Positions 17,047 to 24,671 of a DNA stretch of 64,000 nucleotides are shown piece by piece (within the stretch, counting starts at the first letter, position 1; every line of letters begins with the position of its first letter). This stretch comes from Pseudomonas cremoris (GTDB lineage: Bacteria; Pseudomonadota; Gammaproteobacteria; Pseudomonadales; Pseudomonadaceae). Where the stretch lies: contig NZ_JAAXCY010000005.1 of NCBI RefSeq assembly GCF_014230465.1, positions 248,001 to 312,000 on the forward strand, written 5' to 3'. Made by a program: the position numbers and the translations under genes. The notes beneath the pieces are model-generated. The model did not search any database, had not been told where the DNA came from, and worked only from the letters and a program-made list of their open reading frames with translations.

Positions 17047-18663
17047 TCAGAATATGTAGTCGGTCGTCAGGAAGCTCGAGTCACGGTTTCGCAGAATATC
17101 GCTGACCAACGCCTTGTTGCTCTCCTGGAACTTGGTCGCCACCAGGGTACGGATCGAGAACACGCGCAACGCGTCATGTACCGACAGCGTGCCTTCGGCC
17201 GAGTTCTTGCGGCCGTTGAATGGGAAGGTGTCCGGCCCGCGTTGGCACTGGGCGTTGATATTGATACGGCCGACTTGGTTGGCAAAGGTGTCCACCAAGC
17301 GCCCGACTTCCTCAGGGTTGGTGCCGAAAATGCTGAGCTGCTGGCCGAAATCGGAGTCCAGTACGTATTCGATCACCGTCTCCAGGTCACGGTAATGCAC
17401 GATCGGCACCACGGGGCCAAACTGTTCCTCGTGGTACACGCGCATCTTTGGGTTCACCGGGTACAGCACCGCGGGGTAGAAGAACGAACCTCGGCTGGTG
17501 CCGCCATTGTCATTCACCACCTGCGCGCCGTGCTGCGCAGCATCGGCCACCAGGCCATTGAGGTAATCCACCTTGCCCACTTCCGGCAACGGGGTCAGCG
17601 ACACACCGTCTTCCCAAGGCATGCCGGGCTTGAGTGTGGCCAGTTTCTTGTTGAATTTCTCGATGAAGCTGGCAACCACGTCTTCGTGCACAAACAGGAT
17701 TTTCAGCGCAGTGCAGCGCTGGCCATTGAACGACAGGGAGCCGGTGACTGCCTCGCTCACGGCATTGTCCAGGTCCACCTCGGGCAACACGATGCCAGGG
17801 TTTTTCGCGTCCAGGCCCAATGCCGCGCGCAAGCGGTGGGGCTTGGGGTGCAGCTTTTTCAAGTCACTGGCGGCCTTATTGGTGCCGATAAACGCAAAAA
17901 TGTCGATCTTGCCGCTGGCCATCAACGCACTGACGGTTTCGCGGCCGCTGCCGTAGATCACGTTGATCACCCCGGCCGGGAAGCTGTCGCGGAACGCTTC
18001 GAGCAATGGGCGTATCAACAGCACGCCCAGCTTGGCCGGCTTGAACACCACGGTATTGCCCATGATCAGCGCCGGGATCAACGTGGTGAACGTCTCGTTC
18101 AGCGGGTAGTTGTAAGGGCCCATGCACAGCGCCACGCCCAACGGCACGCGACGGATTTGACCGAGGGTGTCCTGTTCCAGCTCGAAGCGGCTGGAGCGGC
18201 GGTCCAGCTCCTTGAGCGCATTGATGGTGTCGGTGATGTAGTCGCAGGTGCGGTCGAATTCTTTCTGCGAGTCCTTGAGGTTCTTGCCGATCTCCCACAT
18301 CAGCAGCTTGACCACCGCGTCGCGTTGTTCACGCATGCGGCGCAAGAACGCCTCGACGTGCTGGATACGATCGGCCACGCGCATCGTCGGCCACTCTCCC
18401 TGGCCTCGGTCGTAGGCGCGCACGGCAGCGTCGAGGGCGGTGAGGGCTGTCTCGGCATCCAGCAGCGGCGTGCTGCCGATATGCACCCGTGTATCGCCAA
18501 GCTGCACCGGGCTCTGCACTTGGGCCAACGGGCCGTTCCACACCTGCAACTGGCCGTCGACCAGGTAATCACGCTGTTCAATGGGCGCCGCCAGGCGAAA
18601 TTGTTCGGGAATATCGGCGGCGGAGGCTGGAAACAGCTGGGCGAGCAGGTTGCTGGTGGTCAT
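17047..18663 (-). CDS. NADP-dependent glyceraldehyde-3-phosphate dehydrogenase-like aldehyde dehydrogenase (GapN type)
   Basis: A 538-residue aldehyde dehydrogenase. The catalytic cysteine is Cys317 in SFNGQRCTALK, the GapN-type active-site sequence, and the GPYNYPLNETF motif near residue 182 supports the assignment. Non-phosphorylating GapN oxidises glyceraldehyde 3-phosphate directly to 3-phosphoglycerate, making NADPH. The usual ELGGK general-base motif reads LGLDAKNP (283-289), a variant. The ATG at 18663 follows an AGGGG site; an ATG eleven codons upstream is possible. Transcribed alone. Confidence 0.85.
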   Translation of the reverse strand: MTTSNLLAQLFPASAADIPEQFRLAAPIEQRDYLVDGQLQVWNGPLAQVQSPVQLGDTRVHIGSTPLLDAETALTALDAAVRAYDRGQGEWPTMRVADRIQHVEAFLRRMREQRDAVVKLLMWEIGKNLKDSQKEFDRTCDYITDTINALKELDRRSSRFELEQDTLGQIRRVPLGVALCMGPYNYPLNETFTTLIPALIMGNTVVFKPAKLGVLLIRPLLEAFRDSFPAGVINVIYGSGRETVSALMASGKIDIFAFIGTNKAASDLKKLHPKPHRLRAALGLDAKNPGIVLPEVDLDNAVSEAVTGSLSFNGQRCTALKILFVHEDVVASFIEKFNKKLATLKPGMPWEDGVSLTPLPEVGKVDYLNGLVADAAQHGAQVVNDNGGTSRGSFFYPAVLYPVNPKMRVYHEEQFGPVVPIVHYRDLETVIEYVLDSDFGQQLSIFGTNPEEVGRLVDTFANQVGRININAQCQRGPDTFPFNGRKNSAEGTLSVHDALRVFSIRTLVATKFQESNKALVSDILRNRDSSFLTTDYIF

Positions 18664-18801
18664 GTCGCTACCCCTGGAATAGTTGCAAAACATGACTAGA
18701 GAGTCACCCAACACAGGGCTCTATGGCAAGGCTTGTGCGCTTTCTCCTACGCAGCGCGCTGATCGCCGGTTAAACTGCGCGGCTTTCTTGAAGGAGTTCA
18801 C

Positions 18802-19665
18802 ATGAGTCACTACCAGCCGGGCATTCTTGCCGCACCGGTGCCGTTGCAGGCACGCCATCTGTTTTTTGCCGTGGATTCCCTGGCTGCCGTACCCGCTGCG
18901 CTGGACGCGCTGGTGCAGTTGACCGATTCGGCGGCAGTGGTTGGTTTTGGCGAGCCGCTGGTAACCGCACTGGGGGCACGCATCGATGGCCTGCGCAGCT
19001 TCCCTGCGGTCAGTGGGCCCGGCGCGCATAACCCATCCACCCAGCACGCGTTGTGGGTGTGGTTGCACGGTGTAGACCGCGGTGAACTGTTGCTGCGCAG
19101 CCGCGCGTTTGAAAAAGCCCTGGCCCCGGCGTTCAGCCTGGTGCAGATGACCGAAGGCTTCCGCTACAAGACCGGTTTCGACCTCACCGACTACGAAGAC
19201 GGCACCGAAAACCCCCACGACGATGCCGCCGTTGAAGCCGCCCTGACCGACAGTGGCGCCAGCTTTGCCGCGATCCAGCAATGGCAGCACGACCTCGACG
19301 GTTTCGCCGCACTGCCAGCCCAGGAGCGCGACCACATCATCGGCCGCCGCCATGGCGACAACGAAGAACTCGACGACGCCCCCGAATCCGCGCACACCAA
19401 GCGCACCGCCCAGGAAAGCTTCACCCCGGAAGCCTTCGTGGTGCGCCGCTCGATGCCATGGGCCGAGAACGGCCAGGCCGGTTTGATGTTCCTCGCGTTC
19501 GGTCATTCGTTTGATGCATTCGAAGCGCAATTGCGCCGCATGAGCGGGCTGGAAGATGGGATCGTCGACGGCCTGTATCGCATCAGCACGCCGTTGACCG
19601 GTGGTTATTACTGGTGCCCGCCGATCAACGCGGGGCGCCTGGACCTGAGTGCAGTGGCAAGCTGA
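18802..19665 (+). CDS. DyP-type haem peroxidase
   Basis: A 287-residue dye-decolourising peroxidase. It carries the family hallmark EDGTENP at residues 132-138 with catalytic Asp133, a probable proximal haem histidine His198 in SAHTKR, and a distal arginine in RRSMPW near 216. No signal peptide is present, so it is cytoplasmic, or encapsulated if an encapsulin exists elsewhere; none is seen here. A GGAG site lies 8 bases before the ATG. It is followed by a strong terminator, so it is a single-gene unit. Confidence 0.9.
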   Translation: MSHYQPGILAAPVPLQARHLFFAVDSLAAVPAALDALVQLTDSAAVVGFGEPLVTALGARIDGLRSFPAVSGPGAHNPSTQHALWVWLHGVDRGELLLRSRAFEKALAPAFSLVQMTEGFRYKTGFDLTDYEDGTENPHDDAAVEAALTDSGASFAAIQQWQHDLDGFAALPAQERDHIIGRRHGDNEELDDAPESAHTKRTAQESFTPEAFVVRRSMPWAENGQAGLMFLAFGHSFDAFEAQLRRMSGLEDGIVDGLYRISTPLTGGYYWCPPINAGRLDLSAVAS

Positions 19666-19680
19666 TCACTCACCCCCAAG

Positions 19681-19730
19681 CCATAAAAAACGCGCCATGA
19701 CCCCGACGGTCATGGCGCGTTTTTTTATGG
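19681..19730 (+). terminator. Strong palindromic terminator after the peroxidase gene
   Basis: CGCGCCATGACC (19691-19702) pairs with GGTCATGGCGCG (19708-19719) around a CCGAC loop, flanked by an A-run and a T7 run that extend the symmetry to more than 20 bases per arm. It insulates the bufferin operon from the peroxidase gene. Confidence 0.93.
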
Positions 19731-19732
19731 CT

Positions 19733-19812
19733 GTGTATCACACTGTGTCCCCGGGCCCCTCTGATACACCGCCATGATCTTGCGGGCGGTTCGCGACACA
19801 GACCGGATACAC
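19733..19812. promoter_or_regulatory. Repeated GTGTATC/GATACAC elements upstream of the bufferin operon
   Basis: GTGTATCA (19733-19740) and TGATACAC (19762-19769) form an exact 8-base inverted repeat, and a further GGATACAC lies at 19805-19812. All sit between the terminator and the first bufferin gene. Use as operator or sigma-factor site is inference. Confidence 0.35.
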
Positions 19813-19890
19813 GCCTGGCTTTAAATCTGCCTACCAGCTGGCGCACCTACCGCGCCCTGGTTTCTTCAGACAAGCCAGGAGACTCACCCC

Positions 19891-20163
19891 ATGAAGCGTC
19901 CTTACGCTGCCCTCGCTGCAACCCTCGCCCTGTCCCTCAGCGCCTTCGCGGCGGTGGCCCATGCCGATGAGGCCAAGCCCCAGGAAAAATGCTTCGGCGT
20001 GTCCCTGGCCGGTGCCAACGATTGCGCCGCCGGTAAGGGCACCTCGTGCGCCGGCACCGCCACCGCCGACTACCAAGGCAACGCTTGGGTGCTGGTGGAC
20101 AAAGGCACCTGCACCCAGATCAAGACCCCCAAAGGCTACGGCAGCCTGACGGAGCAACCGTGA
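19891..20163 (+). CDS. bufA1: Bufferin-type RiPP precursor, BufA1 (DUF2282)
   Basis: A 90-residue exported precursor. A signal peptide spans about residues 1-25 (cleavage near AHA-DEAK). The mature part has four cysteines at 34, 45, 53 and 74 in the DUF2282 pattern (KCFGV, NDCAAG, SCAGT, KGTC). In this family the MNIO enzyme converts core cysteines to metal-binding heterocycles and the peptide is thought to buffer copper in the periplasm. It begins an operon that contains both the MNIO enzyme and its partner. A CAGGAG site precedes the ATG; the stop overlaps the next start (GTGA). Confidence 0.88.
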   Translation: MKRPYAALAATLALSLSAFAAVAHADEAKPQEKCFGVSLAGANDCAAGKGTSCAGTATADYQGNAWVLVDKGTCTQIKTPKGYGSLTEQP

Positions 20164-20573
20164 TCCAGCGGCTGTTGCCCGAAGCGCTGCTGTTGCTGGT
20201 GGCGCGCCTGGGGATCGCGGCGGTGTTCTTCCTGTCGGGGCGCACCAAGGTCACCGGGTTTCTTGAGCTCAAACCGTCGACCTACACGCTGTTCCGTTCG
20301 GAATACGCCTTGCCGCTGATCCCACCGGAGTGGGCGGCACACCTGGCGACCTACGCCGAGCACCTGTTCCCACTGCTGTTGGTGTTGGGGCTGCTGACCC
20401 GCCCGGCAGCCGCAGCGCTGCTGGGCATGACGCTGGTGATCGAGGTGTTTGTGTACCCCGATGCCTGGCCGGTGCACCTGACCTGGGCGGGCCTGTTGCT
20501 GCCGTTGCTGGCGAAGGGCGGCGGGGCTTGGTCGCTGGATCGCCTGTTAGCGGGCAAACGTTTATCACTTTGA
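20160..20573 (+). CDS. DoxX-family membrane protein of the bufferin cluster
   Basis: A 137-residue protein with about four membrane helices. The [21 protein letters not shown] opening (read in two overlapping parts) and the [19 protein letters not shown] segment are typical of DoxX proteins, which commonly accompany MNIO/DUF2282 genes. The GTG at 20160 is chosen because it overlaps the bufA1 stop by four bases. The role is unknown; association with membrane redox or metal handling is inferred. Confidence 0.85.
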   Translation: MIQRLLPEALLLLVARLGIAAVFFLSGRTKVTGFLELKPSTYTLFRSEYALPLIPPEWAAHLATYAEHLFPLLLVLGLLTRPAAAALLGMTLVIEVFVYPDAWPVHLTWAGLLLPLLAKGGGAWSLDRLLAGKRLSL

Positions 20574-20585
20574 TGGAGACTTTTT

Positions 20586-21347
20586 ATGCGCATGCTTTCT
20601 TCCCTGGCCCTAGCCGTGGCCATGACTGTTCCCGTACTGGCACAGGCCGCTGATGCACCGCAGCCCGGCACCGGTAAAAGCGTGGTGATCGTGCCCGGCT
20701 CGTTTGTCGACGGTTCCGGCTGGCGGGTGGTGCACGACATCCTGATTCACAAGGGCTACAAGGTCACCGTGGTGCACCAGGGCCACGAGAGCCTGGCCGC
20801 CGATGTGGCCGAGGCGCGTGAGGTGCTGGAGCAGCAAGTCGGCCCAGTGGTGCTGGTGGGCCACAGTTCCGGCGGGGGGGTGATCTCGATTGCCGGCGAC
20901 CGTGGCAAGGTCAAGTCGCTGGTCTACGTCTCGGCCCTGCAACCGGAAGTAGGCGAGAACATGGCCCAGTTGATCGGCTCCATGCCGTCCCCAAGCGATG
21001 ACATCAAGCCGAGCCGTGACGGCCACCTGTTTTTCGATCGCGCCAAGTTCAACGCGGATTTTGCCGCCGACCTGACCACCAACCGCACCGACTTCATGGC
21101 CGCTTCCCAAGTGCCGGCCACCACCACGCTGTTCGGCGGCACCGTGTGGGCCGCCGCCTGGCATAACAAACCGACCTACGCCGTGGTGTCCACCGAAGAC
21201 CGCGCCCTGAGCCCCGACCTGCAGCGTTGGATGTACAAGCGCGCCGGTTCCAAGGTCACCGAAATCAAAGCCAGCCACGCGGTGTACATCTCCCAGCCTG
21301 AGGCTGTGGCGAAGGTCATCGAAGACGCGGCTTCCGTTATCAAATAA
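20586..21347 (+). CDS. Exported alpha/beta hydrolase in the bufferin operon
   Basis: A 253-residue protein with a signal peptide (about residues 1-22, ending AQAA). The mature part is an alpha/beta hydrolase: an oxyanion-region IVPGSFVDGSGW, nucleophile elbow GHSSGGG near residue 97 and a C-terminal histidine in KASHAVYISQP. It starts 12 bases after doxX with a GGAGA site. It is predicted to be periplasmic, the same compartment as the bufferins. The substrate is unknown. Confidence 0.85.
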   Translation: MRMLSSLALAVAMTVPVLAQAADAPQPGTGKSVVIVPGSFVDGSGWRVVHDILIHKGYKVTVVHQGHESLAADVAEAREVLEQQVGPVVLVGHSSGGGVISIAGDRGKVKSLVYVSALQPEVGENMAQLIGSMPSPSDDIKPSRDGHLFFDRAKFNADFAADLTTNRTDFMAASQVPATTTLFGGTVWAAAWHNKPTYAVVSTEDRALSPDLQRWMYKRAGSKVTEIKASHAVYISQPEAVAKVIEDAASVIK

Positions 21348-21372
21348 CCCATCACACCCTGGAGCAATACCC

Positions 21373-21645
21373 ATGAACACTGCACTGAAAACCCGCTTGA
21401 GCCTCGCTGCTGCCGCTGCCTTGATCGCCATGGCGTCTGCGTCGTTCGCCACGGCTGCCAGCGCCGCCGACCAGCAGGAAAAACCCGGCCGTTGCTACGG
21501 CGTCAACACCTGCAAAGGCACCAGCCTGTGTGCCACCGCCAAGAACGACTGCAAGGGCCTCAACAGCTGCAAGGGCGAGGGCGTGATCGTCAAGACGCCG
21601 TCCGAGTGCCTCAAGGCTGGTGGCACCCTGACTGAGCCGAAATAA
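21373..21645 (+). CDS. bufA2: Second bufferin-type RiPP precursor, BufA2 family
   Basis: A 90-residue exported precursor different from BufA1. A signal peptide covers about residues 1-31 (AASAADQ). The mature part has six cysteines at 41, 47, 53, 60, 66 and 79 in a CYGVNTCKG ... NDCKGLNSCKGEG ... SECLKAGG pattern typical of BufA2-type metallophores. The repeated (N)xCKG units suggest two similar core sites for modification. It lies directly before the MNIO gene, separated by a weak terminator-like hairpin. A TGGAG site precedes the ATG. Confidence 0.85.
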   Translation: MNTALKTRLSLAAAAALIAMASASFATAASAADQQEKPGRCYGVNTCKGTSLCATAKNDCKGLNSCKGEGVIVKTPSECLKAGGTLTEPK

Positions 21646-21647
21646 CC

Positions 21648-21672
21648 AAACCTCCACCAGGGGCGGTTTTTT
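21648..21672 (+). terminator. Weak terminator or attenuator between bufA2 and bufB
   Basis: AAACC (21648-21652) and, after one mismatch, CC pair with GG and GGTTT (to 21669), followed by a T6 run (21667-21672). The stem is imperfect, so read-through is expected. Confidence 0.45.
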
Positions 21673-21726
21673 GTGGTGAGGGCGCCACAAAGAGCTCGCC
21701 CCTACAGGTTCAATCGAGAAACCCTC

Positions 21727-22551
21727 ATGCCGACACCCAACCCACACTTTTCAGGCTACGGCCTGGGGCTGCGCAAGGAGCATTACTGCGATTTCCTGGA
21801 AACCACCGTGCCTGTGGATTTTGTCGAAGTGATCTCCGAGAACTTCATGGTCGCCGGCGGCCAGCCCCGGCACATCCTGCGCCAGGTCCGCGAGCGCTAC
21901 CCGGTGGCGCTGCATGGGGTGTCGATGTCCATTGGCACTGCCGAAGGACTCGATGCCGACTACCTGCGCCGCCTCAAAGCGTTGGTCGATGAAATCGACC
22001 CGCTGTTTGTTTCCGATCACTTGAGCTGGTCACGCAGTGGCGGCTTCAATTCCCATGACTTGCTGCCCGTGCCTTATACCGACGAAGCGTTGGACCGGGT
22101 GTGCGCCAATATCCATCAAGCCCAGGACCTGCTGGGCCGCACGATGCTGTTTGAAAACCCGTCCAGCTACCTCGCCTTCGAGGGCGCGTCCATGAGCGAG
22201 TGGGAATTTATCGCCGCCATGGCCAAACGCACCGGCTGCGAACTGTTGCTGGACGTCAACAATGTGTTTGTCAGCGCCAGTAACCATGGATTCGATGCGC
22301 TGGCGTTTCTGGATGGCATCCCTGCCGAGCGGGTGCGCCAGGTACATCTGGCTGGGCATAGCCAGGGCCGTGGGCTGTTGATCGACAGCCATGACAGCCC
22401 GGTGTGCGCAGGCGTCTGGGAACTGTATGCCCAGGCCATGGCCAGGCTGGGCCCGGTGGCAACCATGATCGAGCGCGATGATGAAATCCCGCCACTGGCG
22501 GAGTTGCTGCAAGAGCTGGGCATGGCCCGTGCCTTAGGAGCGCAGCGATGA
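21727..22551 (+). CDS. bufB: MNIO (DUF692) iron oxygenase, bufferin maturase BufB
   Basis: A 274-residue multinuclear non-haem iron enzyme. Metal-ligand motifs are visible in order: EVISENFM, LHGVSMSIG, VSDHLSW, FENPSSY, LLDVNNVFV with SNHG, VHLAGHS and IDSHD. MNIO enzymes modify cysteines in RiPP precursors (MbnB, TglH and BufB are known examples); here the substrates should be the BufA1 and BufA2 peptides. I start at the ATG at 21727 rather than an in-frame upstream codon, since it is where family similarity begins. The gene overlaps bufC by four bases. Confidence 0.92.
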   Translation: MPTPNPHFSGYGLGLRKEHYCDFLETTVPVDFVEVISENFMVAGGQPRHILRQVRERYPVALHGVSMSIGTAEGLDADYLRRLKALVDEIDPLFVSDHLSWSRSGGFNSHDLLPVPYTDEALDRVCANIHQAQDLLGRTMLFENPSSYLAFEGASMSEWEFIAAMAKRTGCELLLDVNNVFVSASNHGFDALAFLDGIPAERVRQVHLAGHSQGRGLLIDSHDSPVCAGVWELYAQAMARLGPVATMIERDDEIPPLAELLQELGMARALGAQR

Positions 22552-23297
22552 ACCTGGCGCAGTGGCAACACACGTTTCGCCATTGGTTGGTGAGTGCGGC
22601 GGATGAGTCTGCGCAGCGCCTGGGCAATAACCACGCAGGCCTGGCGGTGTACCAGAACAACTACCGCGCGCAACTGGTGGGGTGCTTGGAGCAAGCGTTT
22701 CCTAACGTGCGGCGTTGGGTTGGCGAGGAGGCGTTTTTGGCAGCCTGCATTACGCATATCGATCAGCAACCGCCCCATGCCTGGACGCTTGACGCCTATC
22801 CCGAAGGGTTTCACGCGACATTGAACGTAGTATTTCCCCGTAACCCGGACGTACTGGAGTTGGCCTGGATCGAAGGGGCATTGAATGAAGCGTTTGTCGC
22901 CGCCGATGCCCAGGCCTTGCCGCTGGAAACCTTGGCCAGCGTGGATTGGGATACGGCAGTGTTGCAACTGACTCCGTCGCTGCGTTGTCGCGCCTTGACC
23001 ACCAACGCTGAAGCCATCTGGTCGGCGCTGTGGCAGGAAGCATCGGCGCCCGACGCGGTGATGCTGCCGCACGCCGGTGGGCTGCTGGTCTGGCGCCGCC
23101 AGTTCACCTCGCGCCTGCGTCAGGTGGATGCCTTGGAGTTGCAGGCCTTGTTGCACCTGCAGGCCGACGGTAGCTTCGCGGGCCTGTGTGAGTTCCTGGT
23201 GACGTGCCTAGGGGAAGAGGCAGGCGTAACGCAAGCCGGTGAATACCTGGCCACTTGGCTGGGCAGTGAATTGATCGTGGGGGTGAGTCATGTTTGA
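22548..23297 (+). CDS. bufC: DUF2063 protein, BufC partner of the MNIO enzyme
   Basis: A 249-residue protein with the DUF2063 N-terminal domain (LAVYQNNYRAQLVGCLEQAF followed by VRRWVGEEAFLAAC, about residues 28-70). Such partners bind the precursor leader and present it to the MNIO enzyme, as MbnC does for MbnB. The ATGA overlap with bufB indicates coupled translation. The next gene starts inside its last eight bases. Confidence 0.9.
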   Translation: MNLAQWQHTFRHWLVSAADESAQRLGNNHAGLAVYQNNYRAQLVGCLEQAFPNVRRWVGEEAFLAACITHIDQQPPHAWTLDAYPEGFHATLNVVFPRNPDVLELAWIEGALNEAFVAADAQALPLETLASVDWDTAVLQLTPSLRCRALTTNAEAIWSALWQEASAPDAVMLPHAGGLLVWRRQFTSRLRQVDALELQALLHLQADGSFAGLCEFLVTCLGEEAGVTQAGEYLATWLGSELIVGVSHV

Positions 23298-23745
23298 TCG
23301 TCGTGGTTTTTTGCTGTTGGCCGCCGTGGTGGCAGCAGCACCGGCATTGGCGGAGCAGCGGGTGAGTACCGATGATGACCGGGAGATCCGCTATGAACAG
23401 TTCGGACCGGAGGAAGGGCGCGCGATTATCCTGTTGGCCGCAGATGGGCAGGTGTTTGCCCAGGTGACTGCACCGTTGGCAGCCCAGGGGTTTCGGGTGA
23501 TTGTTCCGTACCTGCGTGAGCAGGACGATGCGGTGCTTGGCCAGGATGTGCTTGAGCTGATGAACGCCCTGCATATCCCTGAAGCCGTGCTGGCCGGAGC
23601 CGGGCAGGGCGGGCGTGTGGCTACCCAAGCGGCTGGCCTGAAACCGAGCCGCTGCGTGGCGCTGTTGACGTTGAACACCGTACCCCAGGCGGGTTTTGCC
23701 GAGGCGGTCAGGTTGATGGCCAAGGCCGGATACTGGCGGACCTGA
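23290..23745 (+). CDS. Short alpha/beta-hydrolase-like protein lacking the nucleophile serine
   Basis: A 151-residue protein with a short signal-like start (MFDRRGFLLLAAVVAAAPALA). The remainder matches the first half of an alpha/beta hydrolase (EIRYEQFG, VIVPYLREQDD, LAGAGQGGRVA), but the nucleophile elbow reads GAGQGG instead of GxSxG and the Asp/His half is absent. It is therefore a truncated, probably non-catalytic homologue, or an adapted binding protein. It overlaps bufC by eight bases, so it is translated with the maturation genes. It abuts the convergent carbonic anhydrase with no gap. Confidence 0.7.
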   Translation: MFDRRGFLLLAAVVAAAPALAEQRVSTDDDREIRYEQFGPEEGRAIILLAADGQVFAQVTAPLAAQGFRVIVPYLREQDDAVLGQDVLELMNALHIPEAVLAGAGQGGRVATQAAGLKPSRCVALLTLNTVPQAGFAEAVRLMAKAGYWRT

Positions 23746-24474
23746 TTAGGCGATCAACTCCACGGCGCCGCTGTGCAGCCGGTAAATGCCGCCGACGATC
23801 GTGAGCTTTCCTGCGCCAATGGCATCGGCCAGCAGCTGGGATTCACTGTTAAGCCGGGCCACAGTGTCCCGGACGTTCTGCGCAATCGCGTTATCCAACA
23901 GAGTGCCGGGAGCTTGCAACACCTTGCTCACCGAGGGTTTGAGCGCATCGGCCAGCCCCTGGATCTTGCCGGGGAAGGTGGCGTTGTCCTTGACGGCCTT
24001 GACCCCGGCAGCAACGGCGCCACAACTGTCATGCCCCAGCACCAGGATCAGCGGTGTACCGAGTACCGCGATTGCATACTCAAGGCTGGCGAGCCCTTCG
24101 TCAGTGACGAAATTGCCCGCAACCCTGACCGAAAACAGCTCGCCCAGGCCGGTGTCGAACACGTATTCGGGGGCAATCCTTGAATCCGCGCAGGCCAGCA
24201 CTGCAGCGAAGGGGTGCTGGCTGTCTACCAGCGCAACGCGCTCGACCATCAGGTCACGGCGTTTTGTCACGTGGGCGGCATAACGCTTGTTGCCCTCCAT
24301 CAGCCGCGCCAAGGCTTGCTCCGGGTTGACTACCGTGAGTGGCGTGGGCGCCGCTGCATGGGCGATAGCGTTCGGCAGCGCCCCCGACAACAGCAGGGCC
24401 CCGGCGCTGGCAGTGGCCAGGCGCAAGAAGTTGCGACGATCGTCAGAGGGAGCCTTGTCGCGATTGTTGTGCAT
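23746..24474 (-). CDS. Exported beta-class carbonic anhydrase
   Basis: A 242-residue beta-carbonic anhydrase, interconverting CO2 and bicarbonate. The zinc site is complete: Cys95-x-Asp97-x-Arg99 (CADSR), His148 and Cys151 (HDSC). The N-terminus has a twin-arginine-type signal (DDRRNFLRLATASAG, then a hydrophobic stretch), so export by Tat and a periplasmic location are predicted. The ATG at 24474 is preferred since a longer start would bury the signal. It is convergent with and immediately next to the bufferin operon. Confidence 0.9.
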   Translation of the reverse strand: MHNNRDKAPSDDRRNFLRLATASAGALLLSGALPNAIAHAAAPTPLTVVNPEQALARLMEGNKRYAAHVTKRRDLMVERVALVDSQHPFAAVLACADSRIAPEYVFDTGLGELFSVRVAGNFVTDEGLASLEYAIAVLGTPLILVLGHDSCGAVAAGVKAVKDNATFPGKIQGLADALKPSVSKVLQAPGTLLDNAIAQNVRDTVARLNSESQLLADAIGAGKLTIVGGIYRLHSGAVELIA

Positions 24475-24671
24475 CGGTTGGGTCTCGGGGGAGGGAGAGA
24501 GGCGCCAAGGTTGCAAACAATGCTGCGCAAAAAATGTAGGGGGTTTCCTTTAATAAACGTCCAGGGTTGTAGGGCTTGAACATGAAAAATCCGACAGCCA
24601 AGCAATCCCTCACTGAAAAAAATCCCGACTCCCCGTAATCTAATGGCCTTTGTTACCTGCGCGGACCATTC

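Noticed and set aside
16984..18699. Plus-strand open frame opposite the GapN-like gene
   Set aside because: Starts inside a REP element and is antisense to an enzyme with an intact active site.
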